From: Mycolicibacterium wolinskyi
GTDB lineage: Bacteria > Actinomycetota > Actinomycetes > Mycobacteriales > Mycobacteriaceae
Reading direction: 5' to 3'
NCBI RefSeq assembly: GCF_002101965.1
Contig: NZ_LQQA01000030.1
Coordinates: 712,691 to 776,690, forward strand
Length of the DNA stretch: 64,000 nucleotides
Shown: positions 33,093 to 41,186 of the stretch, piece by piece
Position numbering within the stretch: position 1 is the stretch's first letter
Layout: every line of letters starts with the position of its first letter
Made by a program: the position numbers and the translations under genes
The notes under the pieces: model-generated
What the model was told of the DNA's origin: nothing
Seen by the model: the letters and a program-made list of their open reading frames with translations, nothing else
Database searches by the model: none

Positions 33093-33740
33093 ATGACTGA
33101 CGTCGACCGGGTAGAACCCGAGACGCCGGAAGCGACGCACGAGACGGATGCCGAGCTCACCGCGCGGTTTGAACGCGATGCGATCCCGCTGCTGGATCAG
33201 CTCTACGGCGGTGCGCTGCGCATGACGCGCAACCCGGCCGATGCCGAGGATCTGCTGCAGGAAACCATGGTCAAGGCCTATGCCGGTTTCCGGTCGTTCC
33301 GCGAAGGCACCAACCTGAAGGCGTGGCTGTACCGGATACTGACGAACACCTACATCAACAGCTACCGCAAGAAGCAACGGCAGCCTTCGGAGTATCCGAC
33401 CGACGAGATCACCGACTGGCAGCTGGCGTCGAACGCCGAGCACTCGTCGACCGGTCTGCGCTCGGCCGAGGTGGAGGCGCTGGAGGCGCTGCCCGACACC
33501 GAGATCAAGGCGGCGCTGCAGGCCCTGCCCGAAGAATTCCGGATGGCGGTGTACTACGCCGACGTCGAGGGGTTCCCCTACAAGGAGATCGCCGAGATCA
33601 TGGATACGCCGATCGGGACAGTGATGTCTCGTCTGCACCGCGGCCGCAAGCAGCTGCGTGACCTGCTGTCCGATGTGGCCAGGGACCGCGGCTTCATTCG
33701 CGGTCCACAGCTTGGTGAGCCCGAGGAGGTGTCGTCATGA
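33093..33740 (+). CDS. sigH: ECF sigma factor SigH (thiol-oxidative and heat stress)
   Basis: A 215-residue group 4 sigma factor. Region 2 is RNPADAEDLLQETMVKAYAG through WLYRILTNTYINSYR, and region 4 is LPEEFRMAVYYADVEGFPYKEIAEIMDTPIGTVMSRLHRGR. The sequence is almost that of M. tuberculosis SigH after the variable N terminus. It drives thioredoxin, clp and heat-shock genes when its anti-sigma factor is oxidised. The anti-sigma gene overlaps its end by ATGA. ATG 33093 fits the usual annotation, but a longer form from GTG 33000 is likely as well. Confidence 0.96.
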   Translation: MTDVDRVEPETPEATHETDAELTARFERDAIPLLDQLYGGALRMTRNPADAEDLLQETMVKAYAGFRSFREGTNLKAWLYRILTNTYINSYRKKQRQPSEYPTDEITDWQLASNAEHSSTGLRSAEVEALEALPDTEIKAALQALPEEFRMAVYYADVEGFPYKEIAEIMDTPIGTVMSRLHRGRKQLRDLLSDVARDRGFIRGPQLGEPEEVSS

Positions 33741-34042
33741 GCGAGGGTCGTGAGTCGGACGAGCGATGGTCTCCGCCTATCGGGCCCGTTGATCCCGAGC
33801 ATCCGGACTGCGCTGCGGTGATCGCAGAGGTATGGACGCTGCTGGACGGTGAGTGCACGCCCGAAAGTCGTGACAAGCTCAAGCACCACCTCGAAGAATG
33901 CCCGGCCTGCCTGCGGCATTACGGGGTCGAGGAACGGGTGAAGCGGCTGATCGCGGCCAAATGCAGCGGTGAAAAAGCCCCGGATAGCTTGCGTGAGCGG
34001 CTGCGCATCGAGATCAGCCGCACCACGATTATCCGGGGCTAA
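33737..34042 (+). CDS. rsrA: Zinc-binding anti-sigma factor for SigH (RsrA/RshA)
   Basis: A 101-residue redox-sensitive anti-sigma factor. The ZAS signature H51-x3-C55-x2-C58 is present, with an upstream Cys at 25. Oxidation of these thiols releases zinc and frees SigH. The start overlaps the sigH stop (ATGA), ensuring stoichiometric translation. Length and operon position match Rv3221A. Confidence 0.94.
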   Translation: MSEGRESDERWSPPIGPVDPEHPDCAAVIAEVWTLLDGECTPESRDKLKHHLEECPACLRHYGVEERVKRLIAAKCSGEKAPDSLRERLRIEISRTTIIRG

Positions 34043-34054
34043 CGGGCGAACAGG

Positions 34055-34129
34055 TCAGGCGTTGGGACGCTTGCCGTGGTTCGCCTTCGAATGCTTACGG
34101 TCCCGCTTCTTGCGGCCGCGCTTGGCCAT
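34055..34129 (-). CDS. Ribosomal protein bL37 (24 residues)
   Basis: A tiny very basic gene on the opposite strand, translating to MAKRGRKKRDRKHSKANHGK and four more residues (RPNA), preceded by GGAGGAACATC. This is the actinobacterial AURKAIP1/COX24-like peptide seen in mycobacterial 50S structures as bL37, which inserts into rRNA near the peptidyl transferase centre. It lies between rsrA and the TB7.3 gene, so it is transcribed against the sigH operon, just past its end. Confidence 0.85.
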   Translation of the reverse strand: MAKRGRKKRDRKHSKANHGKRPNA

Positions 34130-34257
34130 GATGTTCCTCCAGACGTTTAGAGCTTGCTCCCAAGTGTCTCATGGCCCGGCGACACCTCCCTCCACACGGG
34201 GTTGTGGTTCGATATAGGGCGGCAGGCAGACAGCAAGCCGGAGTGAGTGGGGTGAAG

Positions 34258-34473
34258 ATGGCCGAGGACGTTCGCGCTGAAATCGTGGCCAGTGTGCTCG
34301 AGGTCGTGGTTCATGAGGGCGATCAGATCGGCGAAGGGGACACCCTGGTGCTGCTCGAGTCCATGAAGATGGAGATCCCGGTGCTCGCCGAGGTGGCCGG
34401 CACGGTCACCAAGGTCAACGTCGCCGAGGGCGATGTCATCCAGGCCGGCGACCTCATCGCGGTGATCGACTAA
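34258..34473 (+). CDS. Biotin/lipoyl attachment domain protein (TB7.3-like)
   Basis: A 71-residue stand-alone biotinyl domain. The acceptor Lys is in ESMKMEIPV, the canonical biotinylation site, flanked by two symmetric beta-hammerhead halves (EGDQIGEGDTLVLL and EGDVIQAGDLIAVID). It equals Rv3221c. A free biotin carrier would need a partner carboxylase, which is not in this window. It starts at ATG 34258 and precedes pdtaS by 48 bases. Confidence 0.92.
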   Translation: MAEDVRAEIVASVLEVVVHEGDQIGEGDTLVLLESMKMEIPVLAEVAGTVTKVNVAEGDVIQAGDLIAVID

Positions 34474-34521
34474 CTCTGCGGGGCCCAGCCATTTTGTTGC
34501 TCCTCACGTGCGCGGTGGCTG

Positions 34522-36021
34522 ATGTCCACTCTCGGTGATCTGCTCGCCGAGCACACGGTCTTGCCCGGCAATGCCGTCGACCACCTCCATGCGGTGGTCG
34601 GGGAGTGGCAGCTGCTCGCCGATCTATCGTTCGCCGACTATCTGATGTGGGTGCGCCGCGACGACGGCGCGCTGGTGTGCGTCGCGCAGGTGCGGCCCAA
34701 CACCGCCCCGACGGTGTTGCTCGCCGATTCGGTGGGCACGCTGGCCGGCGCCGAGGACCTCCCGGTGGTCACCACAGCCTTCGAGACCGGCGCGATCGGC
34801 AGGGGAAGCGATGGCGCGCAAGGAGATTCGTACGACGCGCCAGGTCTGAACGTGGAGGCGGTGCCCGTCCGCCACGGCGGCCGCGTGGTGGCCGTGTTGA
34901 CCCACCAGACCGCGTTGGCCGCGCGCCGCATGGCCAGCCCGCTCGAGGGTGCCTACCTGGACTGCGCGACCGATCTGCTGCACATGCTGTCGGAGGGCAC
35001 GTTCCCGAACGTCGGCGATCTGGCCATGTCACGGTCCAGCCCGCGCGTGGGCGACGGATTCATCCGACTCGACGAGGTCGGCGACGTGGTGTTCGCAAGC
35101 CCCAACGCGATATCGGCCTACCACCGCATGGGCCTGGCGTCCGAGCTCGACGGGCACAATCTCGTCACGGTCACGCGCCCGCTGATCTCCGACCCGTTCG
35201 AGGCGCAGGAGCTGGCCAACCACGTGCGTGACTCGCTGGCCGGCGGTTCGAGCATGCGCATGGAGGTCGATGCGGGCGGTGCTGCAGTGCTGCTGCGTAC
35301 CCTGCCGCTGGTCGTGCACGGCGCTGCCGTCGGTGCCGCGGTGCTGATCCGCGACGTCACCGAGGTCAAGCGGCGCGACCGGGCACTGCTCAGCAAGGAC
35401 GCCACGATCCGCGAGATCCACCACCGGGTGAAGAACAATCTGCAGACGGTCGCGGCGCTGCTGCGGCTGCAGGCCCGGCGCACCAACAACGTCGAAGCCC
35501 GTGAGGCGCTGATCGAATCGGTGCGCCGGGTGTCGTCCATCGCGCTCGTGCACGATGCGCTGTCGATGTCGGTCGACGAGGAGGTCAACCTCGATCAGGT
35601 GGTGGACCGGATCCTGCCGATCATGAACGACGTCGCGTCTGTGGACACGCCGATCCGGATCAACCGTGAGGGCGATCTCGGCGTTCTCGACGCCGACCGC
35701 GCCACCGCGCTGATCATGGTGATCACCGAGCTCGTGCAGAACGCCATCGAGCACGCCTTCGACACCAGCCAACCGCAGGGCTGTGTGACCATCCGGGCCG
35801 AACGTTCGGCACGGTGGCTCGACGTCGTCGTGCACGACGACGGGCGCGGGCTGCCCGCCGGGTTCAGCCTGGAGAAATCCGACCGGTTGGGCCTGCAGAT
35901 CGTGCGGACGCTTGTCTCGGCCGAACTCGACGGCTCACTGGGCATGCACGACGTCCCGACCGGGGGTACCGATGTGGTCCTGCGCGTGCCCATCGGCAGG
36001 CGCAGCCGCGGCGTTCAGTAG
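34522..36021 (+). CDS. pdtaS: Sensor histidine kinase PdtaS
   Basis: A 499-residue soluble HWE/HisKA_2-type kinase equal to Rv3220c. It has an N-terminal GAF-like region (about 1-150), a PAS region (about 170-290), a phospho-acceptor helix IREIHHRVKNNLQTVAALLR (His300/His301), and an ATPase with N-box ITELVQNAIEHAF and G-box DDGRGLP. It phosphorylates PdtaR, an ANTAR response regulator that binds RNA and affects transcription termination; pdtaR is elsewhere. There is no membrane segment, so it senses a cytosolic signal. It converges on whiB1. Confidence 0.94.
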   Translation: MSTLGDLLAEHTVLPGNAVDHLHAVVGEWQLLADLSFADYLMWVRRDDGALVCVAQVRPNTAPTVLLADSVGTLAGAEDLPVVTTAFETGAIGRGSDGAQGDSYDAPGLNVEAVPVRHGGRVVAVLTHQTALAARRMASPLEGAYLDCATDLLHMLSEGTFPNVGDLAMSRSSPRVGDGFIRLDEVGDVVFASPNAISAYHRMGLASELDGHNLVTVTRPLISDPFEAQELANHVRDSLAGGSSMRMEVDAGGAAVLLRTLPLVVHGAAVGAAVLIRDVTEVKRRDRALLSKDATIREIHHRVKNNLQTVAALLRLQARRTNNVEAREALIESVRRVSSIALVHDALSMSVDEEVNLDQVVDRILPIMNDVASVDTPIRINREGDLGVLDADRATALIMVITELVQNAIEHAFDTSQPQGCVTIRAERSARWLDVVVHDDGRGLPAGFSLEKSDRLGLQIVRTLVSAELDGSLGMHDVPTGGTDVVLRVPIGRRSRGVQ

Positions 36022-36071
36022 GCCCGCTTTGGCCCCTGTGGTGCGCGCTGCGTCCCGACCGTGCGCGTGCT

Positions 36072-36133
36072 GCGCCATTGTCACGCTGGAGTGGCGGTGG
36101 GCGCCGACAGCCACTCCAGCGTGACAATCGGCG
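36072..36133. repeat. Third TGTCACGCT hairpin repeat, between pdtaS and whiB1
   Basis: ATTGTCACGCTGGAGTGGC (36077-36095) and its exact complement (36110-36128) form a 19-bp perfect stem with a 14-base loop. Outer GCGCC/GGCGC bases extend it with a small bulge. The arm is the same sequence as in the two copies at 3285-3432. The remaining part of this 294-base convergent gap holds the whiB1 terminator and no gene. Confidence 0.8.
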
Positions 36134-36258
36134 CCACAGGTAGCTCGCAGGCGGTTGGCAGGCCGGGTGCAAGCCACGCCGATTAAATAGGCAGATTCGT
36201 CAATGCGAAATGTGACGGCGATTACTCAATTCGCTATTGAATTCGTCGGGAAAAAGGT

Positions 36259-36288
36259 TACGGCCCCGACTTTTTCGTCGGGGCCGTA
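36259..36288 (-). terminator. Intrinsic terminator of whiB1
   Basis: TACGGCCCCGAC (36259-36270) and GTCGGGGCCGTA (36277-36288) form a perfect 12-bp stem with a 6-base loop. On the minus strand it is followed by CCTTTTT, a canonical U-tract. It lies 28 bases past the whiB1 stop. Confidence 0.9.
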
Positions 36289-36315
36289 GGTGCTTCGGGG
36301 AAGCTGGGCGAAGGC

Positions 36316-36570
36316 TCAGACTCCCGTGCGAGCCTTGGTGCGGGCGTTGCGACGCTTGAGCGCACGACGCTCGTCCTCGCTCATCCCGCCCCACACGCCG
36401 GCGTCCTGACCGGAGTCCAAGGCCCAGGTGAGGCACTCGGTGGTCACCGGGCAGCGATTGCACACCAGCTTCGCGTCGGCGATCTGGGCCAGCGCCGGGC
36501 CGCTGTTCCCCACGGGGAAGAACAGCTCCGGATCCTCGTCGCGACAGACCGCCTTGTGGCGCCAATCCAT
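36316..36570 (-). CDS. whiB1: WhiB1, nitric-oxide-responsive [4Fe-4S] regulator
   Basis: An 84-residue Wbl protein. The four cluster ligands are C9, C37, C40 and C46 (C-xx-C-x5-C pattern in CNRCPVTTEC), followed by the G[VI]WGG turn (GVWGGMS) and a basic DNA-contacting tail. The [4Fe-4S] form binds the primary sigma factor, and NO converts the protein into a DNA-binding repressor. Essential in mycobacteria. A 258-base upstream region carries a CRP-like site next to a TTGACA element, consistent with cAMP-CRP control known for whiB1. Confidence 0.97.
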   Translation of the reverse strand: MDWRHKAVCRDEDPELFFPVGNSGPALAQIADAKLVCNRCPVTTECLTWALDSGQDAGVWGGMSEDERRALKRRNARTKARTGV

Positions 36571-36699
36571 AAGATCAAACTCCTCGTCAGATTTGTCATG
36601 TGTGCGCAGCGAAGCGCACGAGTTTTTCTTCGGCTGTTAACGCGTGCACACGAAATGTTTCTGCACTGTTGCATCCGATGCTTTCACAGGCTGAACAGA

Positions 36700-36723
36700 T
36701 GTCAATAGCAGTGAGTTAACACG
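36700..36723 (-). promoter_or_regulatory. whiB1: whiB1 promoter: -35 element with adjacent CRP-like site
   Basis: Read on the minus strand, CGTG-N6-CACT (36723-36710), with the GTG-N6-CAC core of mycobacterial CRP sites, lies 4 bases upstream of TTGACA (36705-36700). This matches the arrangement in which CRP (Rv3676) acts on whiB1. No clear -10 was identified, so the exact start is uncertain. Confidence 0.5.
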
Positions 36724-36828
36724 TGGGCAATGTCACTACGTAGGGCTGTTACCAGAACCCTCATTCGTTTGTACTACACTGAACCCACCTGCGCCCTAAA
36801 TTGCCGGGTGTGAGATTATTCTCCCAGC

Positions 36829-37791
36829 TCAGAGCGGTTTTGCCGGTGGTGCGACCACGCACAGAGCGTCCGGAACCGCGGTGAAGGTCACACTTTCGCG
36901 CAAACCGGCGTAATCCCCGTCGATCTGGCACGAAACGGGCGTGTCGCTCGTCACTGTCACGGTCGAGACGTCGTCGTTGCGGATCAGGTGCTTGCCGGTG
37001 ATCCGCGGATTCTTGGCGACCATCTGGCGTACGAGGCGCAGGTTCGCCCAGAGGTTCATGCTCGTCGTCGCGAACACGCCCAGCCCCGTCTCGAACGTCG
37101 TGCCCGGATTGGTCCACACCGGGCGGGTGTTGGCGTACGTCCACGGGCTGGAGTTGGACACGAACGCGAAATGCACGCCGGTGATCGGTTCGATGCCGGG
37201 CAGGTGCAGCGTCAGTTCCGGCTCCTTGCGGGCGCTCGCCAGGAACTGCCGAACCGCCACCCGGATGTAGCGGCCCGCGGTGACTTTGCGTCCCTTGGCG
37301 CGCTGCGCTTCCACGGCCGCCACGACGTCGCCGTCGACGCCCATGCCCGCGGTGAACACGCCCCACCGCTCGCCGCAGTCCATCAAGCCGATCCGCCGCC
37401 ACGGCCGGCCCTTGCGGTAGTCGCTGAGCAGGTCGACGAGCTGGTTCGTCGCCTCGATCGGGTCCGGGCTGATGCCGAGGGCGCGGGCGAACACGTTGGC
37501 CGAGCCACCCGGCACCACCGCGACCGCGGGCGCCGATGCGGCATCCGGACGGGTGCCGCAGGCCGGCAGCACGCCATTGACCACTTCGTTCACCGTCCCG
37601 TCACCGCCGTGGACGATCAGCACGTCGACGCCGTCGCGCGCGGCATCGCGGGCGATCTCGATCGCGTGACCGCGATGGTCGGTATGCGCGACGGTGAGCG
37701 TGACGCGGCTTTCGAGTGCGTGGGCGAGGAGGTCACGCCCGGCAGGGGTGGTCGAGGTCGCGTTCGGGTTGACGATCAGCACGGCGCGCAC
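36829..37791 (-). CDS. Diacylglycerol/lipid kinase (Rv3218-like)
   Basis: A 320-residue DAGK catalytic-domain protein. The nucleotide motif is VHGGDGTVNEVVNG near residue 65, with PGGSANVFAR near 98, and the C-terminal beta-sandwich ends the chain. It starts with GTG 37791 (VRAVLIVNPNAT), where the family begins. It would phosphorylate diacylglycerol or a related lipid, recycling it into phospholipid synthesis. In M. tuberculosis the equivalent gene neighbours Rv3217c; here the neighbours are separated by about 9.5 kb of catabolic genes. Confidence 0.87.
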   Translation of the reverse strand: MRAVLIVNPNATSTTPAGRDLLAHALESRVTLTVAHTDHRGHAIEIARDAARDGVDVLIVHGGDGTVNEVVNGVLPACGTRPDAASAPAVAVVPGGSANVFARALGISPDPIEATNQLVDLLSDYRKGRPWRRIGLMDCGERWGVFTAGMGVDGDVVAAVEAQRAKGRKVTAGRYIRVAVRQFLASARKEPELTLHLPGIEPITGVHFAFVSNSSPWTYANTRPVWTNPGTTFETGLGVFATTSMNLWANLRLVRQMVAKNPRITGKHLIRNDDVSTVTVTSDTPVSCQIDGDYAGLRESVTFTAVPDALCVVAPPAKPL

Positions 37792-37826
37792 GGGGCACCA
37801 CCCTATCCGGGCAATGTGAAGGACCG

Positions 37827-38213
37827 TCAGTCCAACAGATCGCCGTCGACGTACATCCACCTTCCGCCGGTACGGGCGAACCGGCTGCGTTCGTGCAGGA
37901 TGTGCCGTTTTCCGCCGCTCGCGTACTGCGCGCGGAACTCGACGACGCCGTGAGCGTCGTCACCGCCACCGGCTTCGGCGTCGACGATCTGCAACCGCCG
38001 CCAGACGACGGTGTCGTCGAGCGTGAGCGTCTTCGGGCGCGTGGTGTGATGCCAGGTCGCCATCAGGTACTCGGCGCCACCGACCGCGAACGCGCTGAAC
38101 CGTGAGCGCATCAGCGCCAGGGCGGTGGCGGCATGCTCGCCACGATGCAGTGGACCGCAACAGGCGTCGTAGTCGGCGCCCGATCCGCATGGGCAGGCTT
38201 CGGTAGGCGGCAC
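37827..38213 (-). CDS. YchJ family (UPF0225) SEC-C motif protein
   Basis: A 128-residue protein with an N-terminal zinc SEC-C motif (CPCGSGADYDACCGPLH) followed by the YchJ NTF2-like domain (RSRFSAFAVGGAEYLMATWH, and HERSRFARTGGRWMYVDG at the end). GTG 38213 is chosen because it puts the zinc motif near the N terminus as in the family. The function is unknown; SEC-C motifs bind zinc and sometimes nucleic acid or SecB-like partners. It lies 10 bases after pcaC on the same strand, so it could be read from the pca operon. Confidence 0.88.
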   Translation of the reverse strand: MPPTEACPCGSGADYDACCGPLHRGEHAATALALMRSRFSAFAVGGAEYLMATWHHTTRPKTLTLDDTVVWRRLQIVDAEAGGGDDAHGVVEFRAQYASGGKRHILHERSRFARTGGRWMYVDGDLLD

Positions 38214-38223
38214 CCCCCGATTA

Positions 38224-38592
38224 TCATGCCTCCTCGGCGAGCACCCTGCCCGCGATCCGAAACGCCGTGTTGGCGTCGGGCACTCCGCAGTAGATCGCAC
38301 TCTGCAACAGGACTTCCTTGATCTCGTCGACGGTCAGCCCGTTGCGCAGGGCGGCGCGCACGTGCATGGCCAATTCGTCGTGGTGGCCACGCGCGATCAT
38401 CGCGGTGAGGGTGATCATCGAGCGTGACCGCCGGTCCAGGCCGGGCCGCGTCCAGATCTCGCCCCACGCATACCGGGTGATGAGGTCTTGGAAGTCCGCG
38501 GTGAAATCCGTTGTGGCCGCCACGGCGCGATCGACGTGATCGTCGCCGAGTACCTCGCGGCGCACGGTCATGCCGTCCTCATGGGTGGTCAT
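38224..38592 (-). CDS. pcaC: 4-carboxymuconolactone decarboxylase
   Basis: A 122-residue AhpD-like fold enzyme that decarboxylates gamma-carboxymuconolactone to 3-oxoadipate enol-lactone. Family hallmarks: FQDLITRYAWGEIWTRPGLD, RSRSMITLTAMIARGHHDEL and IKEVLLQSAIYCGVPDAN. It is a stand-alone protein, whereas several actinomycetes have a PcaCD fusion (PcaL). The ATG overlaps the pcaB stop. It is the last pca gene of this operon. Confidence 0.93.
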   Translation of the reverse strand: MTTHEDGMTVRREVLGDDHVDRAVAATTDFTADFQDLITRYAWGEIWTRPGLDRRSRSMITLTAMIARGHHDELAMHVRAALRNGLTVDEIKEVLLQSAIYCGVPDANTAFRIAGRVLAEEA

Positions 38593-39784
38593 CGTGCATC
38601 CTTCAGATAGTGGCGTGCGCGTTCCAGCGCGGTGTCGATCAAGAGGTCGGTGGCGCCCAGATAGCCCGGCGCGGGTTCTCGGCCGGTCAATTCCGCCATC
38701 TTCCGTTGTTCGGCGCGAATGTCTTGTGCGGCAGCGAGGTTGGCGGCAGCGCGGTCGGTGCCCACTCGCAGCCCGGCCAGCAGGTCGGCGGCCTCCGACG
38801 CGGCCACCACGGTGCGCCGCGTCAGCGTGGCAAGCGTGGCCCATTCGGCGTGCCATCCGCCGTCGGAGCGTTCGTCGACACTCGCCGCCGATGCCGCGTG
38901 CAGCGTGGCGCCCAGTGGGGGTGCGGTCAGTGCCGCCCGGCGCAGCAGGACGGTGAGTACCGGATTGTTCTTGTGCGGCATGGTCGATGAGCCACCGCCG
39001 GACCCTTCGTACAGCTCGCCGGTACGGGTTGCGGCGGCGATGTCGTTGGCCAGGTGCCCCCAGGCGTCGCAGCAGCCGACCAAGGCATCACCGGCCCGCG
39101 TGATCACCGAACGCGTGGTGTGCCAGGGAGGGCCGCTGCGAGTCCGAGACCGTCCGCCCATCGCCGGGTCAACGCCAACGCGGCCTCGGGTGATCCGGCG
39201 AGCTCGGTGGCGGCGGCAAGGGTTCCGGCCGCGCCACCGCCCGCAACGGGCAAGGGCGGCAATGCTTTCAGTCCTTCGGCGGCATCGAGAACGGCGGTCA
39301 GCCAAACCGAGAACTTTCGGCCTGCGGTGCCCGGTAGCGCGGGCTGAGTCAGGGTGCGGGTCAGCATCGGGGTGCCGCGGTGTTTCTCGGTCAGTTCCAC
39401 CAAGGCGTGAAGCTGCAGACCGATGTCGTCGGTGATGGTCTTCATGGCGTCACGCAGGCACAGCACGAGGGCCGTGTCGAGTACGTCCTGGCTCGTCAGG
39501 CCTCGGTGCAGCCACTGAGATGCCTCGCCATCGGCCCGGGACCGCAGCAAGGCCACCAGCCCGGTGACCGGGTTGCCGTCGCGTTCGGCACCGGCGGCGA
39601 TCTCGTCGAGGTCGCCGGGACGAATCAGGGCACGCAGATCGGCCGCGGCCGCACGTGGCGCGATGCCGGAGTCGACAAGTACTGCCAGCCAGGCGTTCTC
39701 GGCGGCCACCAGGGCGTCCAGGAAAGCGGCGGTGCTCATCACGTCACCGGCCCGGTGGTCACCCGGCCAGAACAGATCGCTCAT
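38589..39784 (-). pseudogene. pcaB: 3-carboxy-cis,cis-muconate cycloisomerase, frameshifted in this sequence
   Basis: Fumarase/aspartase superfamily enzyme of the protocatechuate branch. The N-terminal part (39784 to about 39127) includes SQWLHRGLTSQDVLDTALVL. The C-terminal part in the next frame includes the signature GGGSSTMPHKNNPV and runs to 38589. The frames join cleanly as AALP then WHTTRSVI if one base is added to the CCC run (minus strand) at 39126-39128. Without it, translation stops at 39104 after 226 residues. The joined product is about 398 residues; related enzymes are somewhat longer (about 400-450). ATGA overlaps with pcaG and pcaC are intact, so the break is recent or a sequencing error. 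Confidence 0.85.
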
Positions 39785-40335
39785 TGGCCCGAGAAGCGCA
39801 GGAAGACGGTTTCGTTCGCGCCCTGCAGCCGGATGTCGAATCGCAGCCCTTGCGTGTCGCGTTCGGCGATCAGGGTCTGGCGGCGGTCCTCGGGCAGACG
39901 CGTCAACAGCGGCTCATCGGCGCAATCGGGCCCGGGCACGTACGCGCGGGTGAACAAGCGGTTGAGCAGTCCGCGGCCGAACACGGTGACGGCGATGAAC
40001 GGAGCACGGCCTGGATCGGTCGCGCCGGGCTCGACCGTCGTGAAGCTGTAGTGGCCTTCGTCGTCGGTGGACACCCGGCCCCAGCCGGTGAACGTCCAGC
40101 CGTCCCGATGCAGCGAGCCGCCCGACCGGGCGACCTTCCCGTCGCCGTCGGCCTGCCAGATCTCCAGCATCACATCGGGTACCGGCTTGCCCTGGCCGTC
40201 GGTGACCTGGCCGTGGAATCGGATGGATCCCGGAACGCCCGGCGGCACAAGCTCATTGCCCCGGTCGTACGGAAGTGCGTAGCCATAGAAGGGGCCGATG
40301 GTCTGGCCCGGGGTGGCGGTCAGGAGTGTGCCCAT
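39781..40335 (-). CDS. pcaG: Protocatechuate 3,4-dioxygenase alpha subunit
   Basis: A 184-residue intradiol dioxygenase subunit (TPGQTIGPFYGYALPY at the start; GWTFTGWGRVSTDDEGHYSF in the core). The alpha subunit has the same fold as beta but lacks the catalytic iron ligands. It pairs with PcaH, encoded 1 base upstream. The stop overlaps the pcaB start (ATGA). Confidence 0.94.
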   Translation of the reverse strand: MGTLLTATPGQTIGPFYGYALPYDRGNELVPPGVPGSIRFHGQVTDGQGKPVPDVMLEIWQADGDGKVARSGGSLHRDGWTFTGWGRVSTDDEGHYSFTTVEPGATDPGRAPFIAVTVFGRGLLNRLFTRAYVPGPDCADEPLLTRLPEDRRQTLIAERDTQGLRFDIRLQGANETVFLRFSGQ

Positions 40336-40336
40336 G

Positions 40337-41116
40337 TCAGTCCTCCTCGAAGTGCGTGCGGTGTGCGCCGGTCAGGACGATGTCCCAGCGGTATCCGGTG
40401 GCCCACTCATGGGTCGTGACGTCGTGGTCGTAGGCAGCGACCAACCGGTCACGGGCCTTCTGATCGGTGATCGACTGGTAGATCGGGTCCAGCGCGAACA
40501 GGGGATCGCCCGGAAAGTACATCTGGGTGATCATCCGTTGCGTGAAATCGGTTCCGAACAAGGAGAAGTGGATGTGCGCCGGACGCCAGGCGTTGCGGTG
40601 GTTCTTCCACGGGTAGGGGCCCGGCTTGATGGTGGTGAATCGGTAGGTGCCGTCGTCGTCGGTGAGGCACCGCCCGACGCCGGTGAAGTTGGGATCGATC
40701 GGCGCGTGGTGCTGGTCGCGTTTGTGGATGTAGCGCCCGGCCGAATTCGCTTGCCAGATTTCGACGAGCTGACGGCGCACCGGCCGTCCTTCGCCGTCGA
40801 CGATGCGTCCGGTCACCACCATCCGCTCGCCGATCGGCTCACCGTCGTGCTGGATCGTCAGATCCGCTTCCAGTGGGTGCACGTCTCGCGCTCCGAACAC
40901 CGGGGCCCATGTCTCGATGGTCTCCGGGTCGGCGTGGTGTAGATCTTTGGTGGGGTGGCGCAACAGGCTGCTGCGGTAGGGCGCGTAGTCCAGACGCGGC
41001 TGTGTCTCCTCGATACCGGTTTGCAGATACCCGGTTTCGATGGCGGCGATCTCGGCGTTGATCTCCGCCTGGCTCGCCGACGCACTGTCGGGATTGGTGT
41101 CGATGGGGGCTGTCAT
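40337..41116 (-). CDS. pcaH: Protocatechuate 3,4-dioxygenase beta subunit
   Basis: A 259-residue catalytic subunit that cleaves protocatechuate to 3-carboxy-cis,cis-muconate. Iron ligands are visible as Tyr in GRYIHKRDQHH, Tyr in GPYPWKNH, and two His in RPAHIHFSLFG. It is the first gene of pcaH-pcaG-pcaB-pcaC. The ATG at 41116 is 70 bases from the divergent IclR start, with two inverted repeats between them. Confidence 0.95.
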   Translation of the reverse strand: MTAPIDTNPDSASASQAEINAEIAAIETGYLQTGIEETQPRLDYAPYRSSLLRHPTKDLHHADPETIETWAPVFGARDVHPLEADLTIQHDGEPIGERMVVTGRIVDGEGRPVRRQLVEIWQANSAGRYIHKRDQHHAPIDPNFTGVGRCLTDDDGTYRFTTIKPGPYPWKNHRNAWRPAHIHFSLFGTDFTQRMITQMYFPGDPLFALDPIYQSITDQKARDRLVAAYDHDVTTHEWATGYRWDIVLTGAHRTHFEED

Positions 41117-41133
41117 GGATGTGACGCTAATTA

Positions 41134-41176
41134 CCCCAGGGGTTCTGGGGAAGACTAGACTTTCGCTCAGTGAAAG
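41134..41176. promoter_or_regulatory. Two inverted repeats between pcaH and the iclR-type gene
   Basis: CCCCAG-N5-CTGGGG (41134-41150) and CTTTC-N7-GAAAG (41160-41176) lie in the 70-base divergent gap. IclR regulators of pca genes bind such palindromes. The second overlaps the ribosome-binding region of the regulator, so it may be the autorepression site. Confidence 0.5.
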
Positions 41177-41186
41177 GAATGTGCGG

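Noticed and set aside
36761..37402. A 213-residue minus-strand frame overlapping the lipid kinase gene
   Set aside because: It is Arg/Gly-rich and out of frame with the kinase, which has all family motifs.
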